Assembly: GCA_945786935.1 (NCBI GenBank)
Contig: CALZFY010000085.1
Coordinates: 1-9,088, forward strand
Origin: HGM12587 sp945786935
GTDB lineage: Bacteria > Bacillota > Clostridia > Lachnospirales > Lachnospiraceae
Length of the DNA stretch: 9,088 bases
Reading direction: 5' to 3'
Shown: piece by piece, positions 1 to 7,040 of the stretch
Layout of the letters: every line of letters starts with the position of its first letter
How positions within the stretch are numbered: the stretch's first letter is position 1
Translations under genes and position numbers: made by a program
The notes under the pieces: model-generated
What the model was told of the DNA's origin: nothing
Database searches by the model: none
The model's input: only the letters and a program-made list of their open reading frames with translations

Positions 1-369
1 ATCTCCGTAGCCATCTTTGGCACGATTCTTTCTCTCTATACTGCATTTGTGGAATCAGATCCCGATGACCAGCTTTTAATCTACACCCTGCAGGGTAAGA
101 AACACCATGTGCTGACCAAAGTGCTCTTCCCCTCCACTCTGCCAACATTGATCTCTGTGATGAAGGTAAATATCGGGCTTGCTCTGGTGGGTGTCGTCAT
201 CGGAGAATTCCTTGCCGCAAGGCAGGGGCTGGGATATCTGATCATCTACGGCAGTCAGGTCTTTAAACTGGATATGGTGATCCTTTCTATCGTAGTCCTG
301 TGCATCGTAGCCGTAGCCTTATATCAGCTGATCCAGCTTCTGGAGAAACGTCTTACACGTTCCAAATAA
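1..369 (+). CDS. ABC transporter permease, nitrate/sulfonate/taurine (SsuC/TauC) class, 3' part
   Basis: This is the last 122 codons of a gene that begins before the window; the frame is open from base 1, so the GTG at 49 is not a start. The product is an inner-membrane permease subunit of a binding-protein-dependent importer. Visible residues 1-16 are the end of a membrane helix. Residues 29-49 hold the cytoplasmic loop that docks on the ATPase, with Gly32 and a closing Leu-Pro (47-48) spaced as in the EAA loop. Residues 55-82 carry the family signature (GLALVGVVIGEF, then GLGYLI). Residues 92-114 are a final membrane helix followed by a basic tail. The pattern is typical of SsuC/TauC/ThiX-like permeases. 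The substrate (sulfonate, taurine, nitrate or a thiamine precursor) cannot be told from this part. The ATPase and binding protein are presumably upstream, outside the window. Confidence 0.9.
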   Translation: MSVAIFGTILSLYTAFVESDPDDQLLIYTLQGKKHHVLTKVLFPSTLPTLISVMKVNIGLALVGVVIGEFLAARQGLGYLIIYGSQVFKLDMVILSIVVLCIVAVALYQLIQLLEKRLTRSK

Positions 370-393
370 ATTCCTTAAGATATCATAAAAGAA

Positions 394-414
394 GCGTACC
401 GCCAAGTGGTACGC
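394..414. terminator. Hairpin between the convergent permease gene and ilvE
   Basis: A perfect 7-bp inverted repeat, GCGTACC at 394-400 and GGTACGC at 408-414, encloses a 7-base loop. Read on the minus strand the hairpin is followed by TTCTTTTATG, so it fits best as the intrinsic terminator of ilvE, whose stop is 19 bases away. On the plus strand only a weak T-rich stretch follows, so termination of the permease operon here is possible but less certain. Confidence 0.7.
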
Positions 415-432
415 CCCTACATAATTTCTTAT

Positions 433-1458
433 TTATTTAATTACTTTGATCCATCCTTCCGGAGCTTCAATACGTCCCATCTGGATGCCTGTCAATGTTT
501 CATATAATTTCCTGGTGATCGGTCCCATTTCTGTCATGCCGCTTGGGAAGCATATCTCATTTCCATGATCAACGATTTTTCCAACCGGAGAAATCACAGC
601 TGCTGTACCGCAAAGACCGCATTCAGCCATGTCTTTCACTTCTTCTAATGTAACTTTTCTTTCTTCTACCTCTAATCCCAAGTATTCTTTTGCTACATAC
701 ATTAAGGAACGACGTGTGATAGATGGTAAAATTGTATCTGATTTTGGTGTGACTACCTTGCCGTCTTTCGTTACAAACAGGAAGTTTGCTCCGCCGGTTT
801 CCTCTACATAAGTTCTTGTAGCAGAATCCAGATACATATTTTCATCATAACCCTGATGATGTGCATCTACGATGGCATGTAAGCTCATGGCATAGTTAAG
901 ACCTGCTTTGATATGGCCTGTACCATGTGGAGCTGCACGGTCAAAATCACAAACTCTGATGGTTAAAGGTTTTACACCGCCTTTAAAGTAAGGACCTACC
1001 GGTGTTGCAAAAATACGGAACTGATATTCATCTGCCGGTTTAACACCGATGACCGGATTGGAACCGAACATATATGGTCTGATGTAAAGGGTTGCTCCTG
1101 AACCGTATGGCGGAACATAAGCTTCATTTGCTTCTACAACCTTACAAACTGCTTCTACAAATTTATCCTCCGGGAATACCGGCATTTCCAGTCTTTCACA
1201 GCTGTCTTTCATACGGGAAGCATTTAAGTCAGGACGGAAGGTTACAATGTGTCCGTCTTCTGTTGTGTAAGCTTTCATACCTTCAAAACAGGTCTGTGCA
1301 TACTGTAATACGCCTGCACATTCACTGATCACTACATTGGCATCCTCTGTCAGCACACCTTCATCCCATGCGCCGTCTTTGAAATTTGCCACAAATCTTT
1401 TATCAGTCTTTACATAACCGAACCCTAAGTTTCCCCAGTCGATATCTTTCTTTTCCAT
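433..1458 (-). CDS. ilvE: Branched-chain amino acid aminotransferase
   Basis: A 341-residue cytoplasmic PLP enzyme that interconverts leucine, isoleucine and valine with their 2-oxo acids, using glutamate/2-oxoglutarate. It is the last step of branched-chain amino acid synthesis. It is a fold-type IV aminotransferase. Lys184, in GTGHIKAGLNYAMS, is the expected Schiff-base lysine. Glu219/Glu220 in VEETGGANFLFV sits where the PLP ring nitrogen is bound, and the GTAAVISPVG segment near residue 284 is the phosphate/substrate loop. Length and layout match the longer BCAT type found in Gram-positives and eukaryotes. The start is the ATG at 1458, chosen because AGAGGA lies 8 bases upstream and homologues begin near MEKKDIDW. 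The frame stays open to a GTG at 1530, but that start has no ribosome site. The gene stands alone with its own promoter and terminator. No T-box or obvious amino-acid leader is visible in its leader of about 90 bases. Confidence 0.96.
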   Translation of the reverse strand: MEKKDIDWGNLGFGYVKTDKRFVANFKDGAWDEGVLTEDANVVISECAGVLQYAQTCFEGMKAYTTEDGHIVTFRPDLNASRMKDSCERLEMPVFPEDKFVEAVCKVVEANEAYVPPYGSGATLYIRPYMFGSNPVIGVKPADEYQFRIFATPVGPYFKGGVKPLTIRVCDFDRAAPHGTGHIKAGLNYAMSLHAIVDAHHQGYDENMYLDSATRTYVEETGGANFLFVTKDGKVVTPKSDTILPSITRRSLMYVAKEYLGLEVEERKVTLEEVKDMAECGLCGTAAVISPVGKIVDHGNEICFPSGMTEMGPITRKLYETLTGIQMGRIEAPEGWIKVIK

Positions 1459-1466
1459 AACATTTA

Positions 1467-1472
1467 TCCTCT
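1467..1472 (-). promoter_or_regulatory. Ribosome binding site deciding the ilvE start
   Basis: AGAGGA on the minus strand, 8 bases before the ATG at 1458. It favours this start over the in-frame GTG at 1530, which has no such site and lies close to the -10 box. Confidence 0.8.
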
Positions 1473-1556
1473 TTTCTTGCTGCTGCTCATTTCGCCTTGC
1501 AGCCTTTTCTTCCTTTAAGTGTTTTATCACGTTAAAGTTATAAATTAATTATAATC

Positions 1557-1585
1557 ATCTTAACTCTATCCTTATTGTCAGTCAA
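1557..1585 (-). promoter_or_regulatory. ilvE promoter
   Basis: On the minus strand TTGACT (1580-1585) is separated by exactly 17 bases from TAAGAT (1557-1562). Transcription would begin near 1550, giving a leader of about 90 bases. The -35 box is nearly ideal and the -10 box is moderate. Confidence 0.7.
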
Positions 1586-1613
1586 GATATTTTTTGATAT
1601 ACTCTAACACATT

Positions 1614-1632
1614 GAATGTATATGATACATTC
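1614..1632. repeat. 19-bp operator-like dyad between ilvE and the nuclease-like gene
   Basis: A perfect 8-bp inverted repeat: GAATGTAT (1614-1621), spacer ATG, ATACATTC (1625-1632). It covers TATGAT (1621-1626), a possible -10 box for the rightward gene, although no good -35 box stands 17 bases upstream. The spacing of the arms suits a dimeric repressor. No function is proven. Confidence 0.4.
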
Positions 1633-1662
1633 TATCGTAGTTTTACACCTTTACAGTTATTG

Positions 1663-1676
1663 ATCTTGATCAAGAT
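1663..1676. repeat. 14-bp perfect palindrome before the nuclease-like gene
   Basis: ATCTTGATCAAGAT reads the same on both strands and ends 19 bases before the ATG at 1696. Its place in the 5' leader suits an operator. It could also be chance in AT-rich DNA. Confidence 0.35.
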
Positions 1677-1695
1677 ACATTTTGAAAACTTAGCA

Positions 1696-2292
1696 ATGAA
1701 AAACAACAAAAAATTAAAAGACGAGCAGATGCGCTCCATTTTATTTGAATATTATGAATCTCAGGGGAAACGACTTCGCTTTTTTGAAGAATTTCCTTTG
1801 GGAAGAAAGACCCGCTCCGATGCCCTTCTGGTCACCGAAACAGAAATGATCGGTTTTGAATTTAAAAGCGACCGGGATACCCTGAAACGACTGAAACGTC
1901 AGGTACACGACTACGAAAGATTCTGTGACCGCAATTATCTGGTTACAGGACAAAAATATAAGGACAAAGCCCCGGATGAGATCCCGGAACACTGGGGAAT
2001 CTATGTAGTCTACCTGGATAATGAAGAAGCTCTTCAACTGGAATGTGTCCGCAAAGCCCAGCCAAATACCAAACGTATGCGGTTTCACAATCAGCTGCGT
2101 CTTCTCTGGAGAAGCGAACTCATTCCACTGATCAGAAAATATCAGTTGGGCGGGGTAACCAGGAAAAACAAGCTGGAGCTTGTGCGCACCCTGGAGCACA
2201 ACCTGGAAAAAGAGGTGCTTCGCCGGGAGCTTTTAGATACTCTGATCGAGCGTGATTATAGTATCTATGCTGCAAATGATGAGGCAGAATAA
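1696..2292 (+). CDS. PD-(D/E)XK nuclease-like protein, sce7726/MmcB type
   Basis: A soluble protein of 198 residues from the ATG at 1696. Residues 8-102 match the pattern I know from sce7726-family and MmcB-like proteins: a leading KDEQMRSILF helix, then EEFPLG (31-36), RSDALLV with Asp42, and GFEFKSD with Glu55-x-Lys57, followed by DTLKRLKRQV and, near 96-101, IPEHWGI. Asp42 plus Glu55-x-Lys57 is the catalytic signature of the PD-(D/E)XK nuclease fold, so a metal-dependent DNA cleavage role is plausible but inferred. The C-terminal third (139-198) is charged and helical without a motif I recognise. No sce7725-type partner is present. The start is uncertain: no clear ribosome site precedes 1696, and the frame stays open upstream to a TTG at 1594 with no support. 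It sits alone between ilvE and a tRNA gene. Confidence 0.75.
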   Translation: MKNNKKLKDEQMRSILFEYYESQGKRLRFFEEFPLGRKTRSDALLVTETEMIGFEFKSDRDTLKRLKRQVHDYERFCDRNYLVTGQKYKDKAPDEIPEHWGIYVVYLDNEEALQLECVRKAQPNTKRMRFHNQLRLLWRSELIPLIRKYQLGGVTRKNKLELVRTLEHNLEKEVLRRELLDTLIERDYSIYAANDEAE

Positions 2293-2302
2293 AACTTCCT
2301 TC

Positions 2303-2331
2303 TTTACAAATTTGGGGGAATAGGTTATAAT
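2303..2331 (+). promoter_or_regulatory. Promoter of the tRNA-Thr gene
   Basis: TTTACA (2303-2308) and a perfect TATAAT (2326-2331) are separated by 17 bases. The likely start of transcription near 2338 lies about 15 bases before the mature tRNA 5' end. A strong promoter here is expected for a stable RNA gene. Confidence 0.85.
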
Positions 2332-2352
2332 CTCCTTCGTCAGATATGACAA

Positions 2353-2425
<73 letters not shown>

Positions 2426-2435
2426 CTTTTTTATT

Positions 2436-2873
2436 TTACTGGCAAAGCTCTGCAACGATCTGATTAATCACCTTGCCGTCAGCTTTTCCTTTTAATTCTC
2501 CCATGACATTTTTCATGATCATGCCTTTGTTCTTCGTGGCAACGACGTCTGCAAATTTTTCCAGAATCAATGCTTTGACTTCTTCCGGAGAAAGCATTTT
2601 CGGAGCATATTCTTCAATGACTGAATAACGGGCCTTGTAGCTTTCCAAAAGCTCGGTTCTTTCTGCCGGGCAGGTATCGATCTGCTCTTTTACGCTCTTC
2701 ATTTCCTTTAATATAACTCTGTCAACCAGTTCTTCCGGGATATCGTCCCTCACCTTTTCATCGATGGCAACCTTTTTGATTGCACCGATCAAAGAAGAAA
2801 TGGAATCCTTGCGTTCTTTATCCTTTGCCTTCATGGCTGCAATCATATCTTTTTGTAATGTCTCTAATTTCAT
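2436..2873 (-). CDS. GatB/YqeY domain protein
   Basis: A 145-residue soluble protein covering the whole YqeY family. It begins with a helical region containing DMIAAMKAKDKERKDSISSL, continues through VDRVILKEMKSVKEQID, and ends in the compact domain related to the tail of GatB (CKD-like: EYAPKMLSPEEVKALI, then NKGMIMKNVMGELKGKADGK). In the amidotransferase GatB the related domain binds tRNA. Free-standing YqeY proteins lack the catalytic part, and their role is not firmly established. The start is the ATG at 2873 because AGGAGG lies 8 bases upstream; the in-frame TTG at 2879 would be only 2 bases from that site. The gene converges on tRNA-Thr, with about 10 bases between the tRNA and its stop. 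In many Firmicutes yqeY follows rpsU; here it does not. Confidence 0.9.
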   Translation of the reverse strand: MKLETLQKDMIAAMKAKDKERKDSISSLIGAIKKVAIDEKVRDDIPEELVDRVILKEMKSVKEQIDTCPAERTELLESYKARYSVIEEYAPKMLSPEEVKALILEKFADVVATKNKGMIMKNVMGELKGKADGKVINQIVAELCQ

Positions 2874-2881
2874 TGTCAAAT

Positions 2882-2887
2882 CCTCCT
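2882..2887 (-). promoter_or_regulatory. Ribosome binding site deciding the YqeY start
   Basis: A perfect AGGAGG on the minus strand, 8 bases before the ATG at 2873 and too close to serve the TTG at 2879. Confidence 0.85.
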
Positions 2888-2978
2888 CATATTCATTTCA
2901 GCTTCAATCATTTTGCTACTGCTCACTCAATTCCACCAAATGGCAAAACTCGGGATTTTCTTATGAAAACTCTCTCGA

Positions 2979-3001
2979 AACAGTAACGCCTGAACAGTAA
3001 C
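2979..3001. repeat. Two 9-bp direct repeats in the divergent YqeY/HAD interval
   Basis: AACAGTAAC occurs at 2979-2987 and again at 2993-3001, a 14-bp step. The pair lies in the 273-bp interval between the YqeY-like gene and the HAD phosphatase. Tandem sites like this can bind a regulator, but two short copies in AT-rich DNA are weak evidence. Confidence 0.3.
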
Positions 3002-3041
3002 ATCATTTTACATCTTATGGATAAATTATGCAAGATTTGGC

Positions 3042-3070
3042 TTTACTTTATGGATATGGCACATTACAAT
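3042..3070 (+). promoter_or_regulatory. Promoter of the HAD-amidohydrolase operon
   Basis: TTTACT (3042-3047), a 17-base spacer and TACAAT (3065-3070). Transcription would start near 3077, leaving a leader of about 70 bases before the ATG at 3147. Confidence 0.65.
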
Positions 3071-3133
3071 GATAAATGTTCAGACCAATCTATTTTGCAA
3101 ATCGGCTCTGATCCGTGATTCACTACAAAACTC

Positions 3134-3140
3134 AAGGAGA
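3134..3140 (+). promoter_or_regulatory. Ribosome binding site deciding the HAD start
   Basis: AAGGAG (3134-3139) ends 7 bases before the ATG at 3147. This excludes the longer reading from 3069, whose start would overlap the -10 box. Confidence 0.85.
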
Positions 3141-3146
3141 ATTTAC

Positions 3147-3965
3147 ATGAATACATTGAAATATAAAGCACTGGCACTGGATCTTGACGGTACCTTAACA
3201 GACAAAGACAAAAAGCTTCCCCGGAAAAATAAGGAAGCAATCTGGAAAGCCATGGATGCGGGAGTTACTGTCATCCTTGCCTCCGGCCGTGCACCCATGG
3301 GAATGACCTATATTGCTGATGAACTTGAGCTTGAAAAACGCGGCGGTATCATCCTGGCATTTAACGGCGGAAAGATCATTGACTGTAAAACCGGTAAAAC
3401 GATCATCAGCTATGATCTGCCTCATGAACTCATTCCGGACATCTGCGCCATTGCAGCCAAACATGATACTGCACCGGTTTCCTATAATGACACCCAGGTT
3501 ATTTCCGAATTCGATACAAAATACGTACTTTTAGAATGTAAGTGCAACAATACCGAACTTCTTAAGGTTCCAAGTCTGCCGGAATACTTGGATTTTCCGG
3601 TGAATAAACTGATGATTTCAGGGGAACACGAAAATCTCATCAAGGTACGGGATGAAATGCTTAGTAAATATTCTGACCGCATGGTTAGCTTCTTTGCCGA
3701 ATCATTCTTTTTGGAAGCTGCTCCCCAGGGTGTAGGAAAGGATATCGGACTGGCAAGCGTATGCGATTACCTTGGTATCACAAGAGAAGAACTGATGGTA
3801 TGCGGCGATGGTCTCAATGACATCACCATGTTTGATTTTGCAGGTTTTGCCGTAGCCATGAAAAATGCTTACCAGGAAGCTGCCGCTCACGCTGACGTCG
3901 TAGTACCATACACCAACGATGAATGCGGAGTGGCTTACGCGATTGAGACCTATTTACTGGATTAA
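3147..3965 (+). CDS. Cof-type HAD-superfamily phosphatase
   Basis: A 272-residue cytoplasmic phosphohydrolase. All four HAD motifs are present: motif I DLDGT with nucleophile Asp12 and Asp14; motif II Ser46 in VILASGR; motif III Lys198 in PQGVGKDI; motif IV GDGLNDITMF with Asp221 and Asp225 for magnesium. The region between about 80 and 190 is the C2-type cap of the Cof/YidA/YwpJ group, which hydrolyses sugar phosphates, flavin or PLP phosphates and similar small molecules. The cap residues do not tell the substrate. The length is normal for the family. It is the first gene of a two-gene unit: the amidohydrolase starts 34 bases after its stop with no terminator between. The ribosome site at 3134 fixes the start, and the upstream reading from 3069 is rejected. 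Confidence 0.93.
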   Translation: MNTLKYKALALDLDGTLTDKDKKLPRKNKEAIWKAMDAGVTVILASGRAPMGMTYIADELELEKRGGIILAFNGGKIIDCKTGKTIISYDLPHELIPDICAIAAKHDTAPVSYNDTQVISEFDTKYVLLECKCNNTELLKVPSLPEYLDFPVNKLMISGEHENLIKVRDEMLSKYSDRMVSFFAESFFLEAAPQGVGKDIGLASVCDYLGITREELMVCGDGLNDITMFDFAGFAVAMKNAYQEAAAHADVVVPYTNDECGVAYAIETYLLD

Positions 3966-3985
3966 TTTTTTTAATAACAAAAATA

Positions 3986-3992
3986 AAAGGAG
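3986..3992 (+). promoter_or_regulatory. Ribosome binding site deciding the amidohydrolase start
   Basis: AAAGGAG ends 7 bases before the ATG at 4000. It rules out the open frame that runs back to 3919 inside the HAD gene. Confidence 0.85.
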
Positions 3993-3999
3993 TTTTTTC

Positions 4000-5148
4000 A
4001 TGTTACTTATCAAAAACGGAAACATTCACAATGCAATTCAGGAAGAAGCCTTTGTGGCTGACATTCTGATCGAAGACGGAAAGATCAAGGCCATTGGCGA
4101 GAACCTGTCTGCTGAAGGTGCTGAAATGATTGACGCAACCGGTCTGCAGGTTATGCCCGGCTTCGTTGAGGCTCATGGTCACATCGGTCTGGATGGATAC
4201 GGAATGGGCTTTGAAGGCATGGACTATAATGAAATCAGCGACGTTACCACTCCTCACCTTCGCGGTATCGACGGCATCAAGGCTATGGATCCTGCATTCC
4301 AGCACGCTGCGAATGAGGGTGTCACCACGGTCTGTGTAGGTCCCGGATCTGCCAACGTAGTCGGCGGTACCTTTGTTGCCATTAAAACCATCGGTAAGCG
4401 CGTAGACGACATGGTTGTGCGCAACAATGTAGCTATGAAATGTGCATTCGGCGAGAACCCTAAGCGTTGCTATCGGGACAAGGGCAACATGACCCGTATG
4501 ACCACCCAGGCAAACCTTCGCAACCTGATCGAGAAAACAAAAGAATACAAGGCTAAGAAGGATGCTGCCGGAGACGATGTCAGCAAACTTCCTGCATACG
4601 ATCAGAAGCTGGAAGCAATGCTTCCTGTAATTGAGAAAAAAATTCCTCTGAAGGCTCATGCCCATGCCACCGATGACATTTTTGATGCTATCCGCATTGC
4701 AAGAGAATACGATCTGAAGCTGACCTTGGAGCATACCACCGAAGGTCATCTAATCGTGGATGAACTGGCAAAGGAGAAGGATATTCCCATGGCCGTTGGC
4801 CCATCTCTCACCAGTGCCAGCAAGATTGAACTGCGCAACAAAAGTTTCACTACTCCCGGCATTCTGGCTAACGCAGGCTGCAAGGTTTCCATTATCACAG
4901 ACTCTCCTGTGATTCCTCAGGAATATCTGCGCCACTGTGCCGGCCTGGCCGTTCAGTCCGGAATGAAACCTTTCGACGCATTCCAGGCAATCACCATCAA
5001 TGCCGCAAAGCATGCTCAAATTGATGATGTTGTCGGGTCCCTGGAAGTAGGCAAGGATGGCGACGTGGTCATTACCGATGGCTGCCCATTTGAAATCTCC
5101 ACCAAGGTTAAGTATGTGTTTATTAAGGGAAAGAAAGTAAATCAGTAA
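4000..5148 (+). CDS. Metal-dependent amidohydrolase, imidazolonepropionase-like family
   Basis: A 382-residue soluble enzyme of the TIM-barrel amidohydrolase superfamily. Residues 1-52 form the first half of the small beta-sandwich (MLLIKNGNIHNAI, then ATGLQVMPGFVEAHGH). The metal ligands are visible in order: His59-x-His61, His220/His222 in KAHAHATDD, His245/His250 in EHTTEGH, and Asp301 in IITDSPV. The C-terminal stretch VGSLEVGKDGDVVITDG (345-361) closes the sandwich. A conserved loop FGENPKR (150-156) is typical of a subgroup seen in clostridia and archaea. The reaction should be hydrolysis of a cyclic amide or amide-like bond. HutI is possible in name only, since no histidine-use genes surround it. 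It follows the HAD phosphatase by 34 bases and is closed by a strong terminator. Its codons look more GC-rich and regular than those of the regulator at 5759, which suggests good expression. Confidence 0.92.
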   Translation: MLLIKNGNIHNAIQEEAFVADILIEDGKIKAIGENLSAEGAEMIDATGLQVMPGFVEAHGHIGLDGYGMGFEGMDYNEISDVTTPHLRGIDGIKAMDPAFQHAANEGVTTVCVGPGSANVVGGTFVAIKTIGKRVDDMVVRNNVAMKCAFGENPKRCYRDKGNMTRMTTQANLRNLIEKTKEYKAKKDAAGDDVSKLPAYDQKLEAMLPVIEKKIPLKAHAHATDDIFDAIRIAREYDLKLTLEHTTEGHLIVDELAKEKDIPMAVGPSLTSASKIELRNKSFTTPGILANAGCKVSIITDSPVIPQEYLRHCAGLAVQSGMKPFDAFQAITINAAKHAQIDDVVGSLEVGKDGDVVITDGCPFEISTKVKYVFIKGKKVNQ

Positions 5149-5166
5149 CTATCCCTTCATCTCAAT

Positions 5167-5201
5167 GGGGACGGTGTTTTCTGACACCGTCCCCGTTTTA
5201 T
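5167..5201 (+). terminator. Strong intrinsic terminator of the HAD-amidohydrolase operon
   Basis: A perfect 11-bp stem, GGGGACGGTGT (5167-5177) with ACACCGTCCCC (5184-5194), has a 6-base loop and is followed by GTTTTATTA. It points rightward and ends just before the stop codon of the convergent phosphatase gene at 5205. On the minus strand no T run follows. Confidence 0.92.
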
Positions 5202-5204
5202 TAC

Positions 5205-5684
5205 TTAAATGTCTCCCCGTTCCTGTAAAAAGGTTAAAAATCCTTCGCATCCTTCTACGATATCATCATAAGTGATATCAAAATTACCGGTATACCATGG
5301 ATCTGCAATGGAAGCACCCTTGCGATCTGTGTAATCCAAGAGAAGGCTTACCTTGCCTTCTTTATCGTCACCAATGATCCGACGAAGGTTACGCAAATTG
5401 TTGGTATCCATGCAGATAAGATAATCATAGGCTGTATAGTCTGATTTTTTCACTTGTACCGCACGCTTCCCTTTACAGGAAATTCCATGCTCGGCAAGTT
5501 TTTCTCTCGCCGGCGGGTAAACCGGATTGCCAACGTCACCCCAGATTTCCTCTGTACTGGTTGCGGCGGAGGCGATATAGAATCTATCGGCAAGGTGGCG
5601 GGTGGCTACCATATCTTTTAAAATGAATTCTGCCATGGGGGAACGACAGATGTTGCCCAAGCAGATAAAGAGTATCTTTATCAT
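5205..5684 (-). CDS. Low-molecular-weight protein-tyrosine-phosphatase
   Basis: A 159-residue cytoplasmic phosphatase of the arsenate-reductase-like fold. The P-loop CLGNICRS gives the CX5R signature with nucleophile Cys8 and Arg14, very near the N-terminus as in the family. The general acid Asp128 is in IADPWYTG (126-133). In bacteria these enzymes remove phosphate from tyrosine kinases of the capsule/exopolysaccharide type or from arginine residues. No kinase is nearby, so the target is unknown. Starts: the ATG at 5684 matches homologues (MIKILFICLGN), but GGAG lies 12 bases from it; the ATG at 5693 is only 3 bases from the same site, and the TTG at 5717 has no support. I chose 5684 with modest confidence. 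The gene follows the AlbA_2 regulator on the same strand after 74 bases, and no clear promoter or terminator is visible between them. Confidence 0.92.
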   Translation of the reverse strand: MIKILFICLGNICRSPMAEFILKDMVATRHLADRFYIASAATSTEEIWGDVGNPVYPPAREKLAEHGISCKGKRAVQVKKSDYTAYDYLICMDTNNLRNLRRIIGDDKEGKVSLLLDYTDRKGASIADPWYTGNFDITYDDIVEGCEGFLTFLQERGDI

Positions 5685-5758
5685 AGTTATCATTTTCTCC
5701 TGCTTATTTTTTCTCAAATCACACTTTCCAGAATGATTTTTTGTACTCTAAACGGTGT

Positions 5759-7012
5759 CTATTTCAATATATATTTCGTACCTCTGCCTTTCCCTTCAAC
5801 TGCAATCACACCTTTTTCGTCCATATCTTTCAACAACTTTGTTGTCTTTGATTTGCCAAAAGATACATATGGCGCAATTTCACTGATTGGTTTCAACATA
5901 GTTTTACTTAAGAGTTTATAGATCACTTTTTCGTCTTCGGTTAAATTAGCATCCTTTTCAAACAACGGAAGCACAATTTTTATAGAATTCTCTGACACAT
6001 CAAAGTCCGGTTTCATCAGCCCCTCTGTGTACAGTTGTTTTATTCTTGTAATTCCTGTTCCAAATATCTCGACAAATCCTAATCTGTAAAATACATTAGC
6101 AAGATTTCTATTTCTTAAAACAGAGAGTTTACCTGACAAATATTCTTCTGCTGTTATTCCGGATGGCAAGCCTCCCGGAGATACAACTTCTATTCTATCA
6201 TCAAACATGGAAACTCTGATGTGTGAATCCACATCCCATACCCTATGAATCAGAGCATTCGCAATTGCCTCTCTGAAAGCTGCTTCCGGAATCTTCTCCA
6301 TCTTCTTTCTGTCAGCGCCCTGAATTACTTCATACTGATAATAGTCTCTGTACACAGCAAGTGCCTTTTCATACGCATCCAAAATGGATATGTTTTCAAC
6401 AGTAGTTCTCTTTTGAATAATGCTGATGTTTTCTCCGAACTTAACAATATCAATTCCTGGAAAATGATTTTTATCCGCCAAAAGTCCCGCTGCATTATTA
6501 AAACCATTTACATTGTCATATAAGTTCAATGTTCTCAATGTATCCTGATTAAAAGTTTCAATCTGAATACTTTCTTTCAATTTACGCTGTAAAACTTCGA
6601 AAGACAGATCCTGATCTTTACAAGGCAATTCTTCAAATCTTATATTTTTCCCGTCTAATACAAGTCTTGTAAATTCCAGAGTATCTACCTCTATCGTCGC
6701 TGTATCATTTCGTTTGTATGCTTTTGATTTATACAAATACGGCTTCTGAAGACCACTGGTTACAGTGAGTTTTATCGTCTGATCATTATTCTGTATTTCA
6801 AGTGTATAATTCGGTTGAGGCGAAATACTGTCATTGATTTTATTTTCGATATCCAGACACGCCTGCTTTACATCTGGCAAACCTTTCACATTTCCATCAT
6901 CATCTACTCCAAAAAGAATTGTTCCACCATCATAATTCGAAAAGGCACTGACTGTTTTTAAAAAAGTATTTGTAATCGTTTCCTTGAACTCTAATATTCT
7001 CGTTTCACGCAT
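5759..7012 (-). CDS. AlbA_2 (Schlafen-like) DNA-binding and ATPase-domain transcriptional regulator
   Basis: A 417-residue cytoplasmic protein of the COG2865-like class, often labelled ATP-binding protein or RecG-related regulator. Residues 6-115 are the AlbA_2 domain: LEFKET, AFSNYDGGTILFGVDDDG and, near 88, GLQKPYLYKSKAYKR. Residues 240-345 are a GHKL-type ATPase-like fold: the N-box EAIANALIHR (248-257), the Asp-Gly-type strand DDRIEVVSPGGLP (271-283), and the GTG turn at 318-320. Residues 358-417 form a winged helix (DEKVIYKLLSK, then GKSKTTKLLKDMDEKGVIAVEGKGRG). The family is thought to act as DNA-binding regulators, and some members sit in mobile or defence regions. The start is the ATG at 7012, with AAAGGA 10 bases upstream; the TTG at 7066 lies inside the promoter. 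The codon use is visibly more AT-rich than in the genes to the left, a sign of possible transfer. Confidence 0.88.
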   Translation of the reverse strand: MRETRILEFKETITNTFLKTVSAFSNYDGGTILFGVDDDGNVKGLPDVKQACLDIENKINDSISPQPNYTLEIQNNDQTIKLTVTSGLQKPYLYKSKAYKRNDTATIEVDTLEFTRLVLDGKNIRFEELPCKDQDLSFEVLQRKLKESIQIETFNQDTLRTLNLYDNVNGFNNAAGLLADKNHFPGIDIVKFGENISIIQKRTTVENISILDAYEKALAVYRDYYQYEVIQGADRKKMEKIPEAAFREAIANALIHRVWDVDSHIRVSMFDDRIEVVSPGGLPSGITAEEYLSGKLSVLRNRNLANVFYRLGFVEIFGTGITRIKQLYTEGLMKPDFDVSENSIKIVLPLFEKDANLTEDEKVIYKLLSKTMLKPISEIAPYVSFGKSKTTKLLKDMDEKGVIAVEGKGRGTKYILK

Positions 7013-7040
7013 AATAATCGCATCCTTTCCAACTTTATTG

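Noticed and set aside
1459..1530. N-terminal extension of ilvE from a GTG at 1530
   Set aside because: It has no ribosome site, begins near the promoter -10 box, and adds a charged tail absent from the family; AGAGGA clearly marks the ATG at 1458.
1459..1556. T-box riboswitch or branched-chain attenuator before ilvE
   Set aside because: The leader is only about 90 bases, without a T-box sequence, a leader peptide rich in Leu/Ile/Val, or a terminator hairpin.
1594..1695. Longer start of the nuclease-like gene from TTG at 1594
   Set aside because: There is no ribosome site, it would be read through both palindromes, and the added residues do not resemble the family.
3069..3146. Extension of the HAD protein upstream of 3147
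   Set aside because: It overlaps the -10 box, and a good AAGGAG points to the ATG at 3147.
4003..4749. A 248-codon open frame on the minus strand inside the amidohydrolase
   Set aside because: It is the shadow of a well-supported enzyme gene; no domain, ribosome site or promoter is seen.
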